From NCBI GenBank assembly GCA_031370745.1, contig JANMQX010000251.1:1-18301 (forward strand): a DNA stretch of 18,301 nucleotides. The letters are read 5' to 3'. The notes under the pieces are model-generated. The model saw only the letters and a list, made by a program, of their open reading frames with translations. It made no database searches and was not told the origin of the DNA. Positions 7,046 through 13,775 of this stretch are shown here, piece after piece. Position 1 is the first letter of the stretch, and the number at the start of each line of letters is the position of its first letter. The position numbers were made by a program, and so were the translations under genes. The DNA is from JAENVT01 sp031370745. Lineage in GTDB: Bacteria; Actinomycetota; Acidimicrobiia; Acidimicrobiales; Ilumatobacteraceae.

Positions 7046-8618
7046 TGGCGCCGCTCATCATGAGGCCGAGCGCGTCGAGATCGACCGCGTCGCGGTGCAT
7101 CTCGCCGACGATGTGACCATTAGAGATCACGACGATGCGATCAGCGAGGTCGAGAATCTCCTCGAGCTCGGTGGAGATCAACAACACGGCGACACCGCTG
7201 TCGGCGGCAGCGCGCAGTTGCGATGACATGTATTCGATCGCGCCGACATCGAGACCACGGGTCGGTTGCGCGGCCACCAGAACGCGTGGATCGTGCGACA
7301 GTTCGCGGGCCAGGACGACGCGTTGTTGGTTGCCCCCGCTGAGAGACCACATCGGGGCGCGCGGCCCGGCGCAGATGACATCGAACTTGTCGATCAGGGC
7401 GGCGGCCTCCTGGTACATCTGCTTCCGGTTCATCAGACCGCGCTTCGTGATCCGATTTGGATTCGCGATCAACATGTTTTCGGCCACGCTGAAGTCGAGC
7501 ACGCAGCCGCTGTCGTGACGATCCTCCGGAATCACAGCGATGCCGGCCGCTGACATCGCTCCCGCTTCGCCGGTGGCAACAGCGTGGCCGTCGACGACAA
7601 CATGTCCGCCGGCCAACGTGCACAGACTCGACAGCACGTCGCCGAGTGTGCGTTGGCCGTTGCCCTCGACGCCGGCGACACCAACGATCTCGCCAGCGTG
7701 CACCTGCAGGCTGAGCCGGTCCAACAGAACGCGTCCGTCATGCCCCGTTACCGAGGCGTCGGTGACAACGAGCACCGGCGGGCCGGTCGGTCTGTTCGTC
7801 GTCGTGACCGTAGGCGCGGATTCGTCGAGTGCGCCGAACGCGGCGTGCTCGCGTCGCAGGACCACCTCGCGTCCGACCATTGCCCTCGCCAGCGTCGTCG
7901 GATCGCTGCCCGCGGTCGGACGCCAATCCACAACTTTGCCGTCTCGCATGATGGTGATCTCGTCGCTTGCCGAGATCACCTCGGCGAGCTTGTGGCTGAC
8001 CAGGGCGACAGCTTTGCCTTCGTCCTCGACGACTCGTCGCAACGCGGCAAAGAGGAACTGCGACTCGGCGGGGGAGAGCACCGAGGTCGGCTCGTCGAAC
8101 ACGAGGATCTGAGGGTCGCGACGTAGGCACTTGATGATCTCGACGCGCTGGCGCATTCCCGCCGTGAGATCGGAGATGCGGTCGTCGAGGTCGATCTGCA
8201 GTCCGTACTGCTCGCTGATCTCACCAACCCGGCGTCTGGTGTGGCCCGGGTCGAGCCTGCCGGAATCACCGAGCGCGACGTTCTCCCAGACGGTCAAGGC
8301 CTCGACCAGGCTGAAGTGCTGGTGGACCATGGCGATGCCCATGCGCGCTGCTTCGATCGGGTCGGAGATCCTCACCCGCTCTCCGTGAAGCCGAATCTCG
8401 CCGGCGTCGGGTAGCACAAGCCCGATCAGCATCTTCATCAGCGTCGATTTACCGGCGCCGTTCTCTCCGAGGATTCCGTGGATGCGGCCGGCGGAGAGGG
8501 CGAGGTTGACGTGGTCACAGGCGATCACACGCCCGAATCGTTTCGAGACGTCGATGAACTCCGCGGCGGGTGGGAACTCAGCCTTCCCGCCCGCGCGGTG
8601 GTCGGCCGCTGAGGTCAC
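7038..8618 (-). CDS. BMP-type ABC transporter ATP-binding protein, two ABC domains
   Basis: This 526-residue protein has tandem nucleotide-binding domains, as in simple-sugar and nucleoside importers (YufO/RbsA type). Domain 1 has Walker A GENGAGKST (K57), an unusual signature region LTAGMRQRVEI and Walker B ILVFDEPTS. Domain 2 has a degenerate P-loop GVEGNGQRTL with no GKS/T, a full signature LSGGNQQRVVLARELS and an altered Walker B VLVAAQPTRGLD. These departures are normal for this family and imply one main hydrolytic site. A low-complexity linker of about 30 residues (TVTTTNRPTGPP) joins the halves. The start is GTG at 8618, 9 bp after the lipoprotein stop. It overlaps the first permease by 8 bp. 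Confidence 0.93.
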   Translation of the reverse strand: MTSAADHRAGGKAEFPPAAEFIDVSKRFGRVIACDHVNLALSAGRIHGILGENGAGKSTLMKMLIGLVLPDAGEIRLHGERVRISDPIEAARMGIAMVHQHFSLVEALTVWENVALGDSGRLDPGHTRRRVGEISEQYGLQIDLDDRISDLTAGMRQRVEIIKCLRRDPQILVFDEPTSVLSPAESQFLFAALRRVVEDEGKAVALVSHKLAEVISASDEITIMRDGKVVDWRPTAGSDPTTLARAMVGREVVLRREHAAFGALDESAPTVTTTNRPTGPPVLVVTDASVTGHDGRVLLDRLSLQVHAGEIVGVAGVEGNGQRTLGDVLSSLCTLAGGHVVVDGHAVATGEAGAMSAAGIAVIPEDRHDSGCVLDFSVAENMLIANPNRITKRGLMNRKQMYQEAAALIDKFDVICAGPRAPMWSLSGGNQQRVVLARELSHDPRVLVAAQPTRGLDVGAIEYMSSQLRAAADSGVAVLLISTELEEILDLADRIVVISNGHIVGEMHRDAVDLDALGLMMSGASG

Positions 8619-8627
8619 TGGTTGCGG

Positions 8628-9836
8628 TCAGCCCTGAGCAAATGCTGCGGCGTCGATCTTGCCGAACTGGTCGGCAAGATCGCCTGCTGCGATCTGCTTG
8701 TAGACGGCGTCCATCGCCGCCTTCTGATCCGCGGTCGGGTTGCAGATCACAGCGCCGGGTTCGGGGTCGATCCCGACCTTGAACGTCTTGGTGTCGCCCT
8801 CGTGGAACGTGCCGGCGATGATCTCCTTCATCACGGCCTTGACGTAGTCGCCGCCGTCGAACTTGACCGCGATGTCGTACTTCAGGTCTTGGCCTGCGTC
8901 GCAGACCTTCGACGATCCAGCGCTCATCGTGATGATGCCAGCGGCGTTGGCGGCTTGCACGACGGGCCGCAAGGCACCACCGAGGTATGGATACACAGCA
9001 TCGACGCCGTTGTCGATCGCTGTCTGCAAGGCGGCGGTGGCATTCGCCGTGTTGTCGAAGTCGAACGGGAAGTCACCGCTGGGCACGTAGGTCTGGGTGT
9101 ACGCCGGGTCGACGGCCTTGAGGCCGAGGTCGAACGACGCGACTGCCTGCTTCTCGAAGCCGAGGTCGCAGCAGCCGATGATCACCACGGAATCGCCGCC
9201 CTTCTCCTTGAGCTTCAGACCGGTTGCATAGCCGGCCGTGTAGCCGATCTCACTGCCGCGGTCGAGACTTTGCGACAGACCGGGGTTGGCCGGGAATCCT
9301 GCGCCACAGTTGCAGTACCAGAAGATGTCGGGATACTTCTTGATGAGGTCGGGCAGCGGTTCGGCGATTTCGGAGGCTCCGACGATGATGACATCGACGT
9401 TCTGTTGGGCGAGGTCACCGATCACGGTCGCTGCATCGGCGGCCTGGATGTTGTCGACGACGATCGGGTCGGCGAAGCCGTTGTCCTTCGACAGTTGCTT
9501 GGCGGCGTCGACCACTGCTTGGTAGTAGGCACCGTCGTCGGCTGGCCCGGCGGCGGCGATGCCGAACACGACCTTGCCGTCGTGGTTCGTGTCGAGCGAG
9601 GCCGCACCGCCTCCGGTTGCAGCGGTCGTTGCGGGTGCATCCGTAGCGGTCGGCTGGGTTGCGGTCGGCTGTGTCGCGACCGGCGTCGTTGCCGCGGGAG
9701 TCGTTGCTGCAGGTTGCGACGCGGCAGTGGCGTTGCTCGCCTTGTTGTCGGACCCGCAGGCGGCGGCGGCGAATGCGGTTGCCACCAGCAGGACCAATGC
9801 CCGCCTGGTGCCCTGGGCCAGTTTCCTACTGTTCAC
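8628..9836 (-). CDS. BMP/PnrA-family substrate-binding lipoprotein
   Basis: This 402-residue protein is the extracellular receptor of the importer. A signal peptide (KLAQGTRRALVLLVATAFAAAAC) ends in a lipobox with C27 as the probable lipidated residue. Residues of about 30-75 form a Thr/Pro/Ala-rich linker with short repeats (TPAATTP, TQPTATQPTAT). The binding domain begins at about VVFGIAAAGPADDGAYYQ, where BMP proteins normally read 'G--D-g-f-q', and continues with DVIIVGASE and NGVDAVYPYLGG, typical of PnrA/Med-like proteins that bind nucleosides. The mature domain also has a C-x-C (YCNCGAG), a CC pair (GCCDLGF) and two further cysteines, suggesting disulfides. The start is GTG at 9836, with a strong Shine-Dalgarno AAGGGGGAG 7 nt upstream. 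It is the first gene of the operon and directly faces the operator pair. Confidence 0.92.
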   Translation of the reverse strand: MNSRKLAQGTRRALVLLVATAFAAAACGSDNKASNATAASQPAATTPAATTPVATQPTATQPTATDAPATTAATGGGAASLDTNHDGKVVFGIAAAGPADDGAYYQAVVDAAKQLSKDNGFADPIVVDNIQAADAATVIGDLAQQNVDVIIVGASEIAEPLPDLIKKYPDIFWYCNCGAGFPANPGLSQSLDRGSEIGYTAGYATGLKLKEKGGDSVVIIGCCDLGFEKQAVASFDLGLKAVDPAYTQTYVPSGDFPFDFDNTANATAALQTAIDNGVDAVYPYLGGALRPVVQAANAAGIITMSAGSSKVCDAGQDLKYDIAVKFDGGDYVKAVMKEIIAGTFHEGDTKTFKVGIDPEPGAVICNPTADQKAAMDAVYKQIAAGDLADQFGKIDAAAFAQG

Positions 9837-9843
9837 GGCGGTT

Positions 9844-9852
9844 CTCCCCCTT
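9844..9852 (-). promoter_or_regulatory. Ribosome binding site of the BMP lipoprotein gene
   Basis: On the minus strand AAGGGGGAG precedes the GTG at 9836 with a 7-nt spacer. It is the strongest Shine-Dalgarno sequence noticed in the window and fixes the GTG start of a protein that must be made in excess over the other transporter parts. Confidence 0.75.
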
Positions 9853-9859
9853 GTGTCGC

Positions 9860-9881
9860 GGACTGATGGTCAGACCAGTCC
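9860..9881. promoter_or_regulatory. GntR/FadR-like operator, site 1 (BMP operon side)
   Basis: The core TGGTCAGACCA at 9867-9877 is a perfect palindrome around one base, inside outer arms GGACT (9860-9864) and AGTCC (9877-9881). The TGGTC-N-GACCA form matches the known FadR/GntR-type recognition pattern. It lies 24-45 bp upstream of the lipoprotein start, just beyond the Shine-Dalgarno, so a bound protein would block transcription entering the operon. A weak -10 candidate (TATGGT, 9898-9893 on the minus strand) would put the start point just upstream of the site; that promoter is uncertain. Confidence 0.65.
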
Positions 9882-9973
9882 CTTGGCGACGAACCATAGT
9901 CGTGCTCTGTAATGGTCGGTGACACGGAGGGTCATCGGCGCATGAAATCGGGCGCGCGAGCAATGCATGCGAA

Positions 9974-9990
9974 GGTCAGACCATCAGTCC
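9974..9990. promoter_or_regulatory. GntR/FadR-like operator, site 2 (VOC operon side)
   Basis: Read on the minus strand this is GGACTGATGGTCTGACC, identical to site 1 (9860-9876) at 16 of 17 bases, with the difference at the central base. The palindromic core is AGGTCAGACCA (9973-9983), 10 of 11 positions symmetrical. The site is in mirror orientation to site 1, so each copy presents the same flank to its own operon. It lies 23-39 bp upstream of the VOC start at 10013, over the expected -35 region. Centre-to-centre distance between the sites is 106 bp, about ten helical turns. Confidence 0.62.
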
Positions 9991-9998
9991 AACGATGC

Positions 9999-10012
9999 TA
10001 CGTTCGGGCAGT
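9999..10012 (+). promoter_or_regulatory. Possible -10 element and leaderless start of the VOC operon
   Basis: TACGTT at 9999-10004 keeps the TAnnnT pattern of a -10 element and lies 8 nt before the ATG at 10013. There is no Shine-Dalgarno in front of that ATG, so a leaderless transcript beginning at about 10011-10013 is plausible. No good -35 is seen; operator site 2 occupies its place. Confidence 0.35.
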
Positions 10013-10504
10013 ATGACCCAACCCAACACGTTGATCTTCGTGGATCTGCCGAGCGACGATCCCGAGGCCTCCGGGCGGTTCTATGCAGAGGTGTTCGGGT
10101 GGGAGGTCGAAGGCCGTCCAGCGAATGTGTTCCATCGCATCGTTCCTGGTGGGCACTTCGCGATGCCCGATGGCTCGCCGTCCGAGATCGGCAACCTGCA
10201 CATGGGCATCTTCAACGTCGCCAACGCCCGGCCACATCCAGATCCGGCCGGAGTCGAACCTCGCACAATCGGTGCACCGGCACGAACTGCCCGTGTCTGG
10301 ATACTTGTCGGCGACGACGACAACGACGAGCGAATCCTCGACAAGGCCGTCCGTCTGGGTGCGACCGAACTGTGGCGCCGCCACTACTGGGCCGAGTTCA
10401 ATGGATTCAACAGCGCCTTTGTGGATCCATGGGGAAACACGCTGATCTTGTGGACCAAGGGCGGATCGGACCCTGTCGTTCCGGAGGGCTGGACCAGTGA
10501 GTGA
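10013..10504 (+). CDS. VOC (glyoxalase/bleomycin-resistance) family protein
   Basis: This 163-residue protein is of the vicinal oxygen chelate fold. The N-terminal module shows FVDLPSDDPEASGRFYAEVFGWEVE, the typical helix 'a--FY--vfGWe', and the C-terminal end NSAFVDPWGNTLILWT is the typical 'DP-GN-l-lw' strand. The usual metal ligands at the first strand (His) and last strand (Glu) are replaced by FVD and ILW, so it may not be a metal enzyme of the classical type and may bind a ligand instead. The ATG at 10013 is chosen because the VOC strand begins immediately after it; an ATG at 9995 would add six residues. The first gene of the operon, it overlaps the next gene by 8 bp (10497-10504). The substrate is unknown. 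Confidence 0.85.
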   Translation: MTQPNTLIFVDLPSDDPEASGRFYAEVFGWEVEGRPANVFHRIVPGGHFAMPDGSPSEIGNLHMGIFNVANARPHPDPAGVEPRTIGAPARTARVWILVGDDDNDERILDKAVRLGATELWRRHYWAEFNGFNSAFVDPWGNTLILWTKGGSDPVVPEGWTSE

Positions 10505-10976
10505 GGTCGCCGATCACTACGCGGTGCATCCGCCGTCGATGCGCTGGACGCACATCGCCCTACCGGCCACCGATATCGACAAGACCATCGCCTGGTACGA
10601 GCGGTTCACGCCGCTCGAGTTGCTCAACCGCCGCGCGGACGCCGACGGGCAGGGTGCCTGGCTGGGGCATCGCGATCAGATCGACAAACCGTTCATCCTG
10701 GTGCTCGTCAGCTTCATACGCGACCACGACAAGGGTCCGCAGACGATCATGGCTCCGTTCGCCCACATCGGCATCGAGGTCACCATCCGCGCCGAGGTCG
10801 ACGCTATTGCCAAGCGCGGCGAGGCGGAGGGTTGCCTCGCTTGGCAGCCCAGCGAGATGCCGCCACCGATCGGGTACATCTGCGCTCTGACCGATCCCGA
10901 CGGCAACATGATCGAGTTCTCATACGACCAGGGTGTGTACGCGACGGTGCAGGAGGTCTGGGGTAACGGGTCGTGA
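10497..10976 (+). CDS. VOC family protein, glyoxalase/dioxygenase-like
   Basis: This 159-residue VOC protein retains likely metal ligands: His in MRWTHIALPATD, His in PFAHIGIEV and Glu in GNMIEFSYDQG. The helix IDKTIAWYERFTPLELL and the strand DPDGNMIEF are family hallmarks. Such proteins include glyoxalase I, epimerases and extradiol dioxygenases; the single two-module size excludes a full extradiol dioxygenase. The GTG start at 10497 lies within an 8-bp overlap with the previous gene (GTGAGTGA), and its stop overlaps the next start by 4 bp. It differs from the first VOC gene in having a full ligand set, so the two are not simple duplicates. A role in processing a product of the neighbouring catabolic operon is inferred from the divergent arrangement. 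Confidence 0.87.
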   Translation: MSEVADHYAVHPPSMRWTHIALPATDIDKTIAWYERFTPLELLNRRADADGQGAWLGHRDQIDKPFILVLVSFIRDHDKGPQTIMAPFAHIGIEVTIRAEVDAIAKRGEAEGCLAWQPSEMPPPIGYICALTDPDGNMIEFSYDQGVYATVQEVWGNGS

Positions 10977-11380
10977 GTGTGGCCACCGACTCCGACTCGT
11001 ACGACTCGCCGACCGCCGTGTGCGTCGGCTACCTCGAAGCCTTTTCCAGGGGCGAGGCCGACGCGGTCGCCGCGTTCGTCACTGACGACTTCGTGAACGA
11101 GCACACCGCCGCGCTCGGCGCAGGGTGCGTCGGCATCGACGAGTACCGAAAGCGGCTTCCCGGATTTCTTGCCTCGATGCCTGGGCTGCACTACGAGGTC
11201 GAAGATGTGGTGGCCGACGGGGACAGGGTCTGCGCGGCGTACACGCTGCGGACGACGGTCAACGAGCGGCCGATCGCTGTGCGCGGTGTGATGCGGTTTG
11301 TCGTGCGTGACGGCCGGGTCGCGCATCGCATCGACTACTGGGACAGTTTGGTGTTCCAACGCCAAGCAGGTCTGGCCTAG
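10973..11380 (+). CDS. SnoaL-like/NTF2-fold protein
   Basis: This 135-residue protein has the pattern of the SnoaL polyketide-cyclase-like fold: an N-terminal helix (AVCVGYLEAFSRGEADAVAAFV), then TDDFVNEHTAALG, a second helix with IDEYRKRLPGFLASMPGLHYEVEDVVADGDRVCAAYTLRTT, and a terminal strand ending GRVAHRIDYWD. Members act as cyclases, isomerases, hydrolases or ligand binders, so no exact reaction can be given. The GTG start overlaps the preceding stop as GTGA (10973-10976), and the stop lies 3 bp before the aldo/keto reductase start. It is clearly part of the four-gene operon. Confidence 0.85.
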   Translation: MSVATDSDSYDSPTAVCVGYLEAFSRGEADAVAAFVTDDFVNEHTAALGAGCVGIDEYRKRLPGFLASMPGLHYEVEDVVADGDRVCAAYTLRTTVNERPIAVRGVMRFVVRDGRVAHRIDYWDSLVFQRQAGLA

Positions 11381-11383
11381 GGG

Positions 11384-12364
11384 ATGCAGTACCGGCAGTT
11401 AGGGGCCAGCGGTATCGAGGTCAGCGCGCTGGCGCTCGGCACGATGATGTTCGGCCAGTGGGGCAATCCCGACGAACCGTCGTGCAAGCAGATGGTCGAC
11501 ATCGCTCTTGGTGCCGGGGTGACCTTGTTCGACACCGCAGATATCTACGACTTCGGAGTCTCGGAGGAGATCCTCGGCCGAGCCCTGGCCGGACGTCGCG
11601 ACAGCGTGGTGCTGGCGACGAAAGTTGGCAACGCGATGAGCGATGACGCGCTGCAGCGTGGGTTGTCGCGGCGTTGGGTTGTTCAATCGTGCGACGCCAG
11701 TTTGCGGCGATTGGGCACCGACTACATCGACCTCTATCAAATGCACCGCCCCGATCCCGAGACGCCGATCGAGGAGACTCTTCAGGCTTTCGACGAATTG
11801 GTGCAAGCCGGGAAGGTTCGTGCCGTTGGCACGTCGACGTTCTCGGTTACGCAACTCGAACAGGCTCGGTCGCAGGCCGCGGCTCAAGGTGTCACAATGC
11901 CGTGCAGCGAGCAGCCCCCGTACTCGCTGCTCGTGCGCAACATCGAAGTCGAGGTGTTGCCGTGGTGCCGGCAGCATGATGTCGGCATGCTCATCTGGGC
12001 GCCGCTGAACGGAGGTTGGTTGACAGGCAAGTATCAATCTGCCTCGATCGATGACGCGTCGCGCGCGGCGCGGGAACCCGATCACTTCGATCACGGCGAC
12101 GCGGTGATTCGTGCGCGGAAACGCGATCTCGTCGACCGCCTGGCAGGCGTCGCCCGGTCGGCGGGGCTGACGTTGATCGAACTGGCGCTCGGATTCGTCC
12201 TTGCCGACCCAGCGGTGTCGGCCGCACTGGTCGGACCGCGCACGCCGCGCCAGCTCGGTCCGTTGCTTGGCGCCGCTGACGTGACGCTGCCCGGCGATGT
12301 TCTCACCGCGATCGACGAGATCATCGCGCCGGGAGTCACCGTCAATCCGGTCGACGACGGATGA
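11384..12364 (+). CDS. Aldo/keto reductase
   Basis: This 326-residue NADPH-dependent oxidoreductase has the (beta/alpha)8 fold. The catalytic tetrad is visible as D50 (FDTADIY), Y55, K80 (LATKVG) and H121 (YQMHRPDP). The family pattern continues with GKVRAVGTSTFS and a cofactor-binding C-terminal part (LALGFVLADPAVSAALVGPRTPRQL). The length is normal. The ATG at 11384 gives the standard MQYRQLGASGIEVS start; GGGG directly before it is a poor Shine-Dalgarno, so translation may depend on the preceding gene, which ends 3 bp upstream. It would reduce an aldehyde or ketone or oxidise an alcohol. As last gene of the VOC/SnoaL operon it probably handles a carbonyl intermediate of the same pathway. 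It ends 2 bp from the stop of the convergent exporter gene. Confidence 0.93.
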   Translation: MQYRQLGASGIEVSALALGTMMFGQWGNPDEPSCKQMVDIALGAGVTLFDTADIYDFGVSEEILGRALAGRRDSVVLATKVGNAMSDDALQRGLSRRWVVQSCDASLRRLGTDYIDLYQMHRPDPETPIEETLQAFDELVQAGKVRAVGTSTFSVTQLEQARSQAAAQGVTMPCSEQPPYSLLVRNIEVEVLPWCRQHDVGMLIWAPLNGGWLTGKYQSASIDDASRAAREPDHFDHGDAVIRARKRDLVDRLAGVARSAGLTLIELALGFVLADPAVSAALVGPRTPRQLGPLLGAADVTLPGDVLTAIDEIIAPGVTVNPVDDG

Positions 12365-12366
12365 CG

Positions 12367-13374
12367 TCAGCCGGCTCGAGTCGGGGTGCCGCTGGCTGGA
12401 ACGAGCTCGTCATGCAGACCGTCGGCAGTGCCGGATCGCGAGGCGGCGTACACCGTGTGCGTCGCCAGGGCGACGAACACCATCGAGCCACCGATGAGGG
12501 CCGGCACTCCGGGATACTCGCTGACGACGATCCAGACCCAGATCGGGCCCATGATCGGCTCGAGCATCGACAACAGGGCGACATCGGTGGCCGGCACCCG
12601 GGCCGCACCAATGCTGAAGAGCGTCAAGCCGATGCCAAGTTGAGCGAATCCGAATGCGAGCAGCAGCAACAAGTCGTGTCGGCTGATGTCGAATGGGTGA
12701 GCAAACGGCAAAGAGATCACGGAGCTGATCGCCGCCGCCAGCAGCATTGCCGGTGCCATCGCGATCTCGGAGTGCCGGCGGATCATCACCGTGCCGAAAC
12801 CGAATGCCAGCGGGATGATCAGCGCGATCACGGCGCCCGATGTGGAGCCGGCGGCTCCGGGGCCCGAGACCATGAAGGCAACGCCGGCGACCGTCACAGC
12901 GATCGCCATCCAGGTGTAGTTGTGCACCCGCTCTCCGATCAGGATCCACGCCATTACCGCCGCGGCAAGTGGGCTCAGCGCAAAGATGACGAGCACGATT
13001 GCAACGCTGGTTCTGGTGAGAGCGACAACCATCCCGATCGATGACGCGCAAAAAGCTGCGCCGACTGCCCATCCCGGCCGACCGATCTTGATGACAGCGC
13101 TGACAGGGTTAGACCGCTCGCGCCAAATGATCAAGAGCGCGAGGCTGATGCAGGCGGCGAACGACCGCCAGAACACGGTTTGCCACGCCCGCGGATGATC
13201 GAGCTCCCGGATGAACAGCCCGCCGGTACTGAAGATCAAAGCAGACGAGGCGAGCAGCAACACCGCCATTGGCGAGACGCTCGAGCCGGCAGCAACAAAC
13301 GACACCGCAACTCCACCCTCACCCGCGACGGCCGTGACGCTCTCGGCAGCGTGATCGCGCTCGGCCGAGCTCAC
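12367..13374 (-). CDS. EamA/DMT-family transporter
   Basis: This is an integral membrane protein with about ten hydrophobic helices in two EamA repeats, the layout of drug/metabolite exporters such as RhaT/YdcZ-like permeases. Repeat 1 starts at MAVLLLASSALIFSTGGLFI and includes AAVMAWILIGERVHNYTWMAIAVTVAGV, a typical EamA end. Repeat 2 ends with LEPIMGPIWVWIVVSEYPGVPALIGGSMVFVAL. The GTG at 13374 is chosen because it overlaps the VOC stop as GTGA, giving 335 residues. A second GTG at 13305, with an SD-like GGTGGAG 5 nt upstream, would give 312 residues and a shorter polar N-terminus, and is a serious alternative. The substrate is unknown; export of a metabolite or amino acid is typical for the family. 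Confidence 0.85.
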   Translation of the reverse strand: MSSAERDHAAESVTAVAGEGGVAVSFVAAGSSVSPMAVLLLASSALIFSTGGLFIRELDHPRAWQTVFWRSFAACISLALLIIWRERSNPVSAVIKIGRPGWAVGAAFCASSIGMVVALTRTSVAIVLVIFALSPLAAAVMAWILIGERVHNYTWMAIAVTVAGVAFMVSGPGAAGSTSGAVIALIIPLAFGFGTVMIRRHSEIAMAPAMLLAAAISSVISLPFAHPFDISRHDLLLLLAFGFAQLGIGLTLFSIGAARVPATDVALLSMLEPIMGPIWVWIVVSEYPGVPALIGGSMVFVALATHTVYAASRSGTADGLHDELVPASGTPTRAG

Positions 13375-13754
13375 GAGCCGGTGCCGTAGGGGCGGGTCAA
13401 CACCTCCAGGAAATGGCCGCTCGGGTCCTCGAAGTAAAAGCCGCGGCCACCGTCGTTGTGGTTGATCGTGCCCTCGTTCCCCCGCCACGGATTGGGCCAG
13501 AAAGTGATTCCGCGCTCCTGCACCCGGGAAAAGACCTCATCGAACTCATCCTCGCCTATGAGGAATGCGTAGTGCTGGGCCGTGATATCGCCTTCGGTGT
13601 CGGCGAAGTCGAGCGAGACGTCGTTGCCTGTGGTTACCAGGACGAACTGCCCGAACGACTGTGGCGCGGGCAGCCCGAGAATCTCCGCGAGAAACGCTGC
13701 CGATTCGTGCTTGTCTCGGGCGGCGACAATTGTGTGGTTCAGTTGCGCAACCAT
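13371..13754 (-). CDS. VOC family protein (small glyoxalase-like)
   Basis: This 127-residue VOC protein has likely metal ligands: His in LNHTIV, His in AQHYAFLIGED and Glu in GHFLEVLTRPYG. The family strand FYFEDPSGHFLEV is clear. The ATG at 13754 gives the canonical start MVAQLNHTIVAARDK. CATAGT on the minus strand (13768-13763) could be a -10 with the ATG nearly leaderless, but no -35 is evident and the upstream gene ends only 21 bp away, so read-through is equally possible. It is coupled to the exporter by a 4-bp overlap, which suggests paired detoxification and efflux; that is inference. Confidence 0.87.
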   Translation of the reverse strand: MVAQLNHTIVAARDKHESAAFLAEILGLPAPQSFGQFVLVTTGNDVSLDFADTEGDITAQHYAFLIGEDEFDEVFSRVQERGITFWPNPWRGNEGTINHNDGGRGFYFEDPSGHFLEVLTRPYGTGS

Positions 13755-13775
13755 GCCCCAAGACTATGCACCGCA

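Noticed and set aside
8622..9866. Long plus-strand open frame (414 codons) opposite the BMP lipoprotein gene
   Set aside because: It is the complement of a well-supported lipoprotein gene. High GC content leaves antisense frames open, and its translation is low-complexity with no recognisable domain.
9912..9922. A third TGGTC half-site between the two operators
   Set aside because: TGGTCGGTGAC has no matching GACCA half, so it is not counted as an operator.
13375..13488. Extension of the exporter frame upstream to 13488
   Set aside because: It lies inside the VOC gene in another frame and is Arg/Pro-rich. GTG 13374 or 13305 gives a normal DMT protein.
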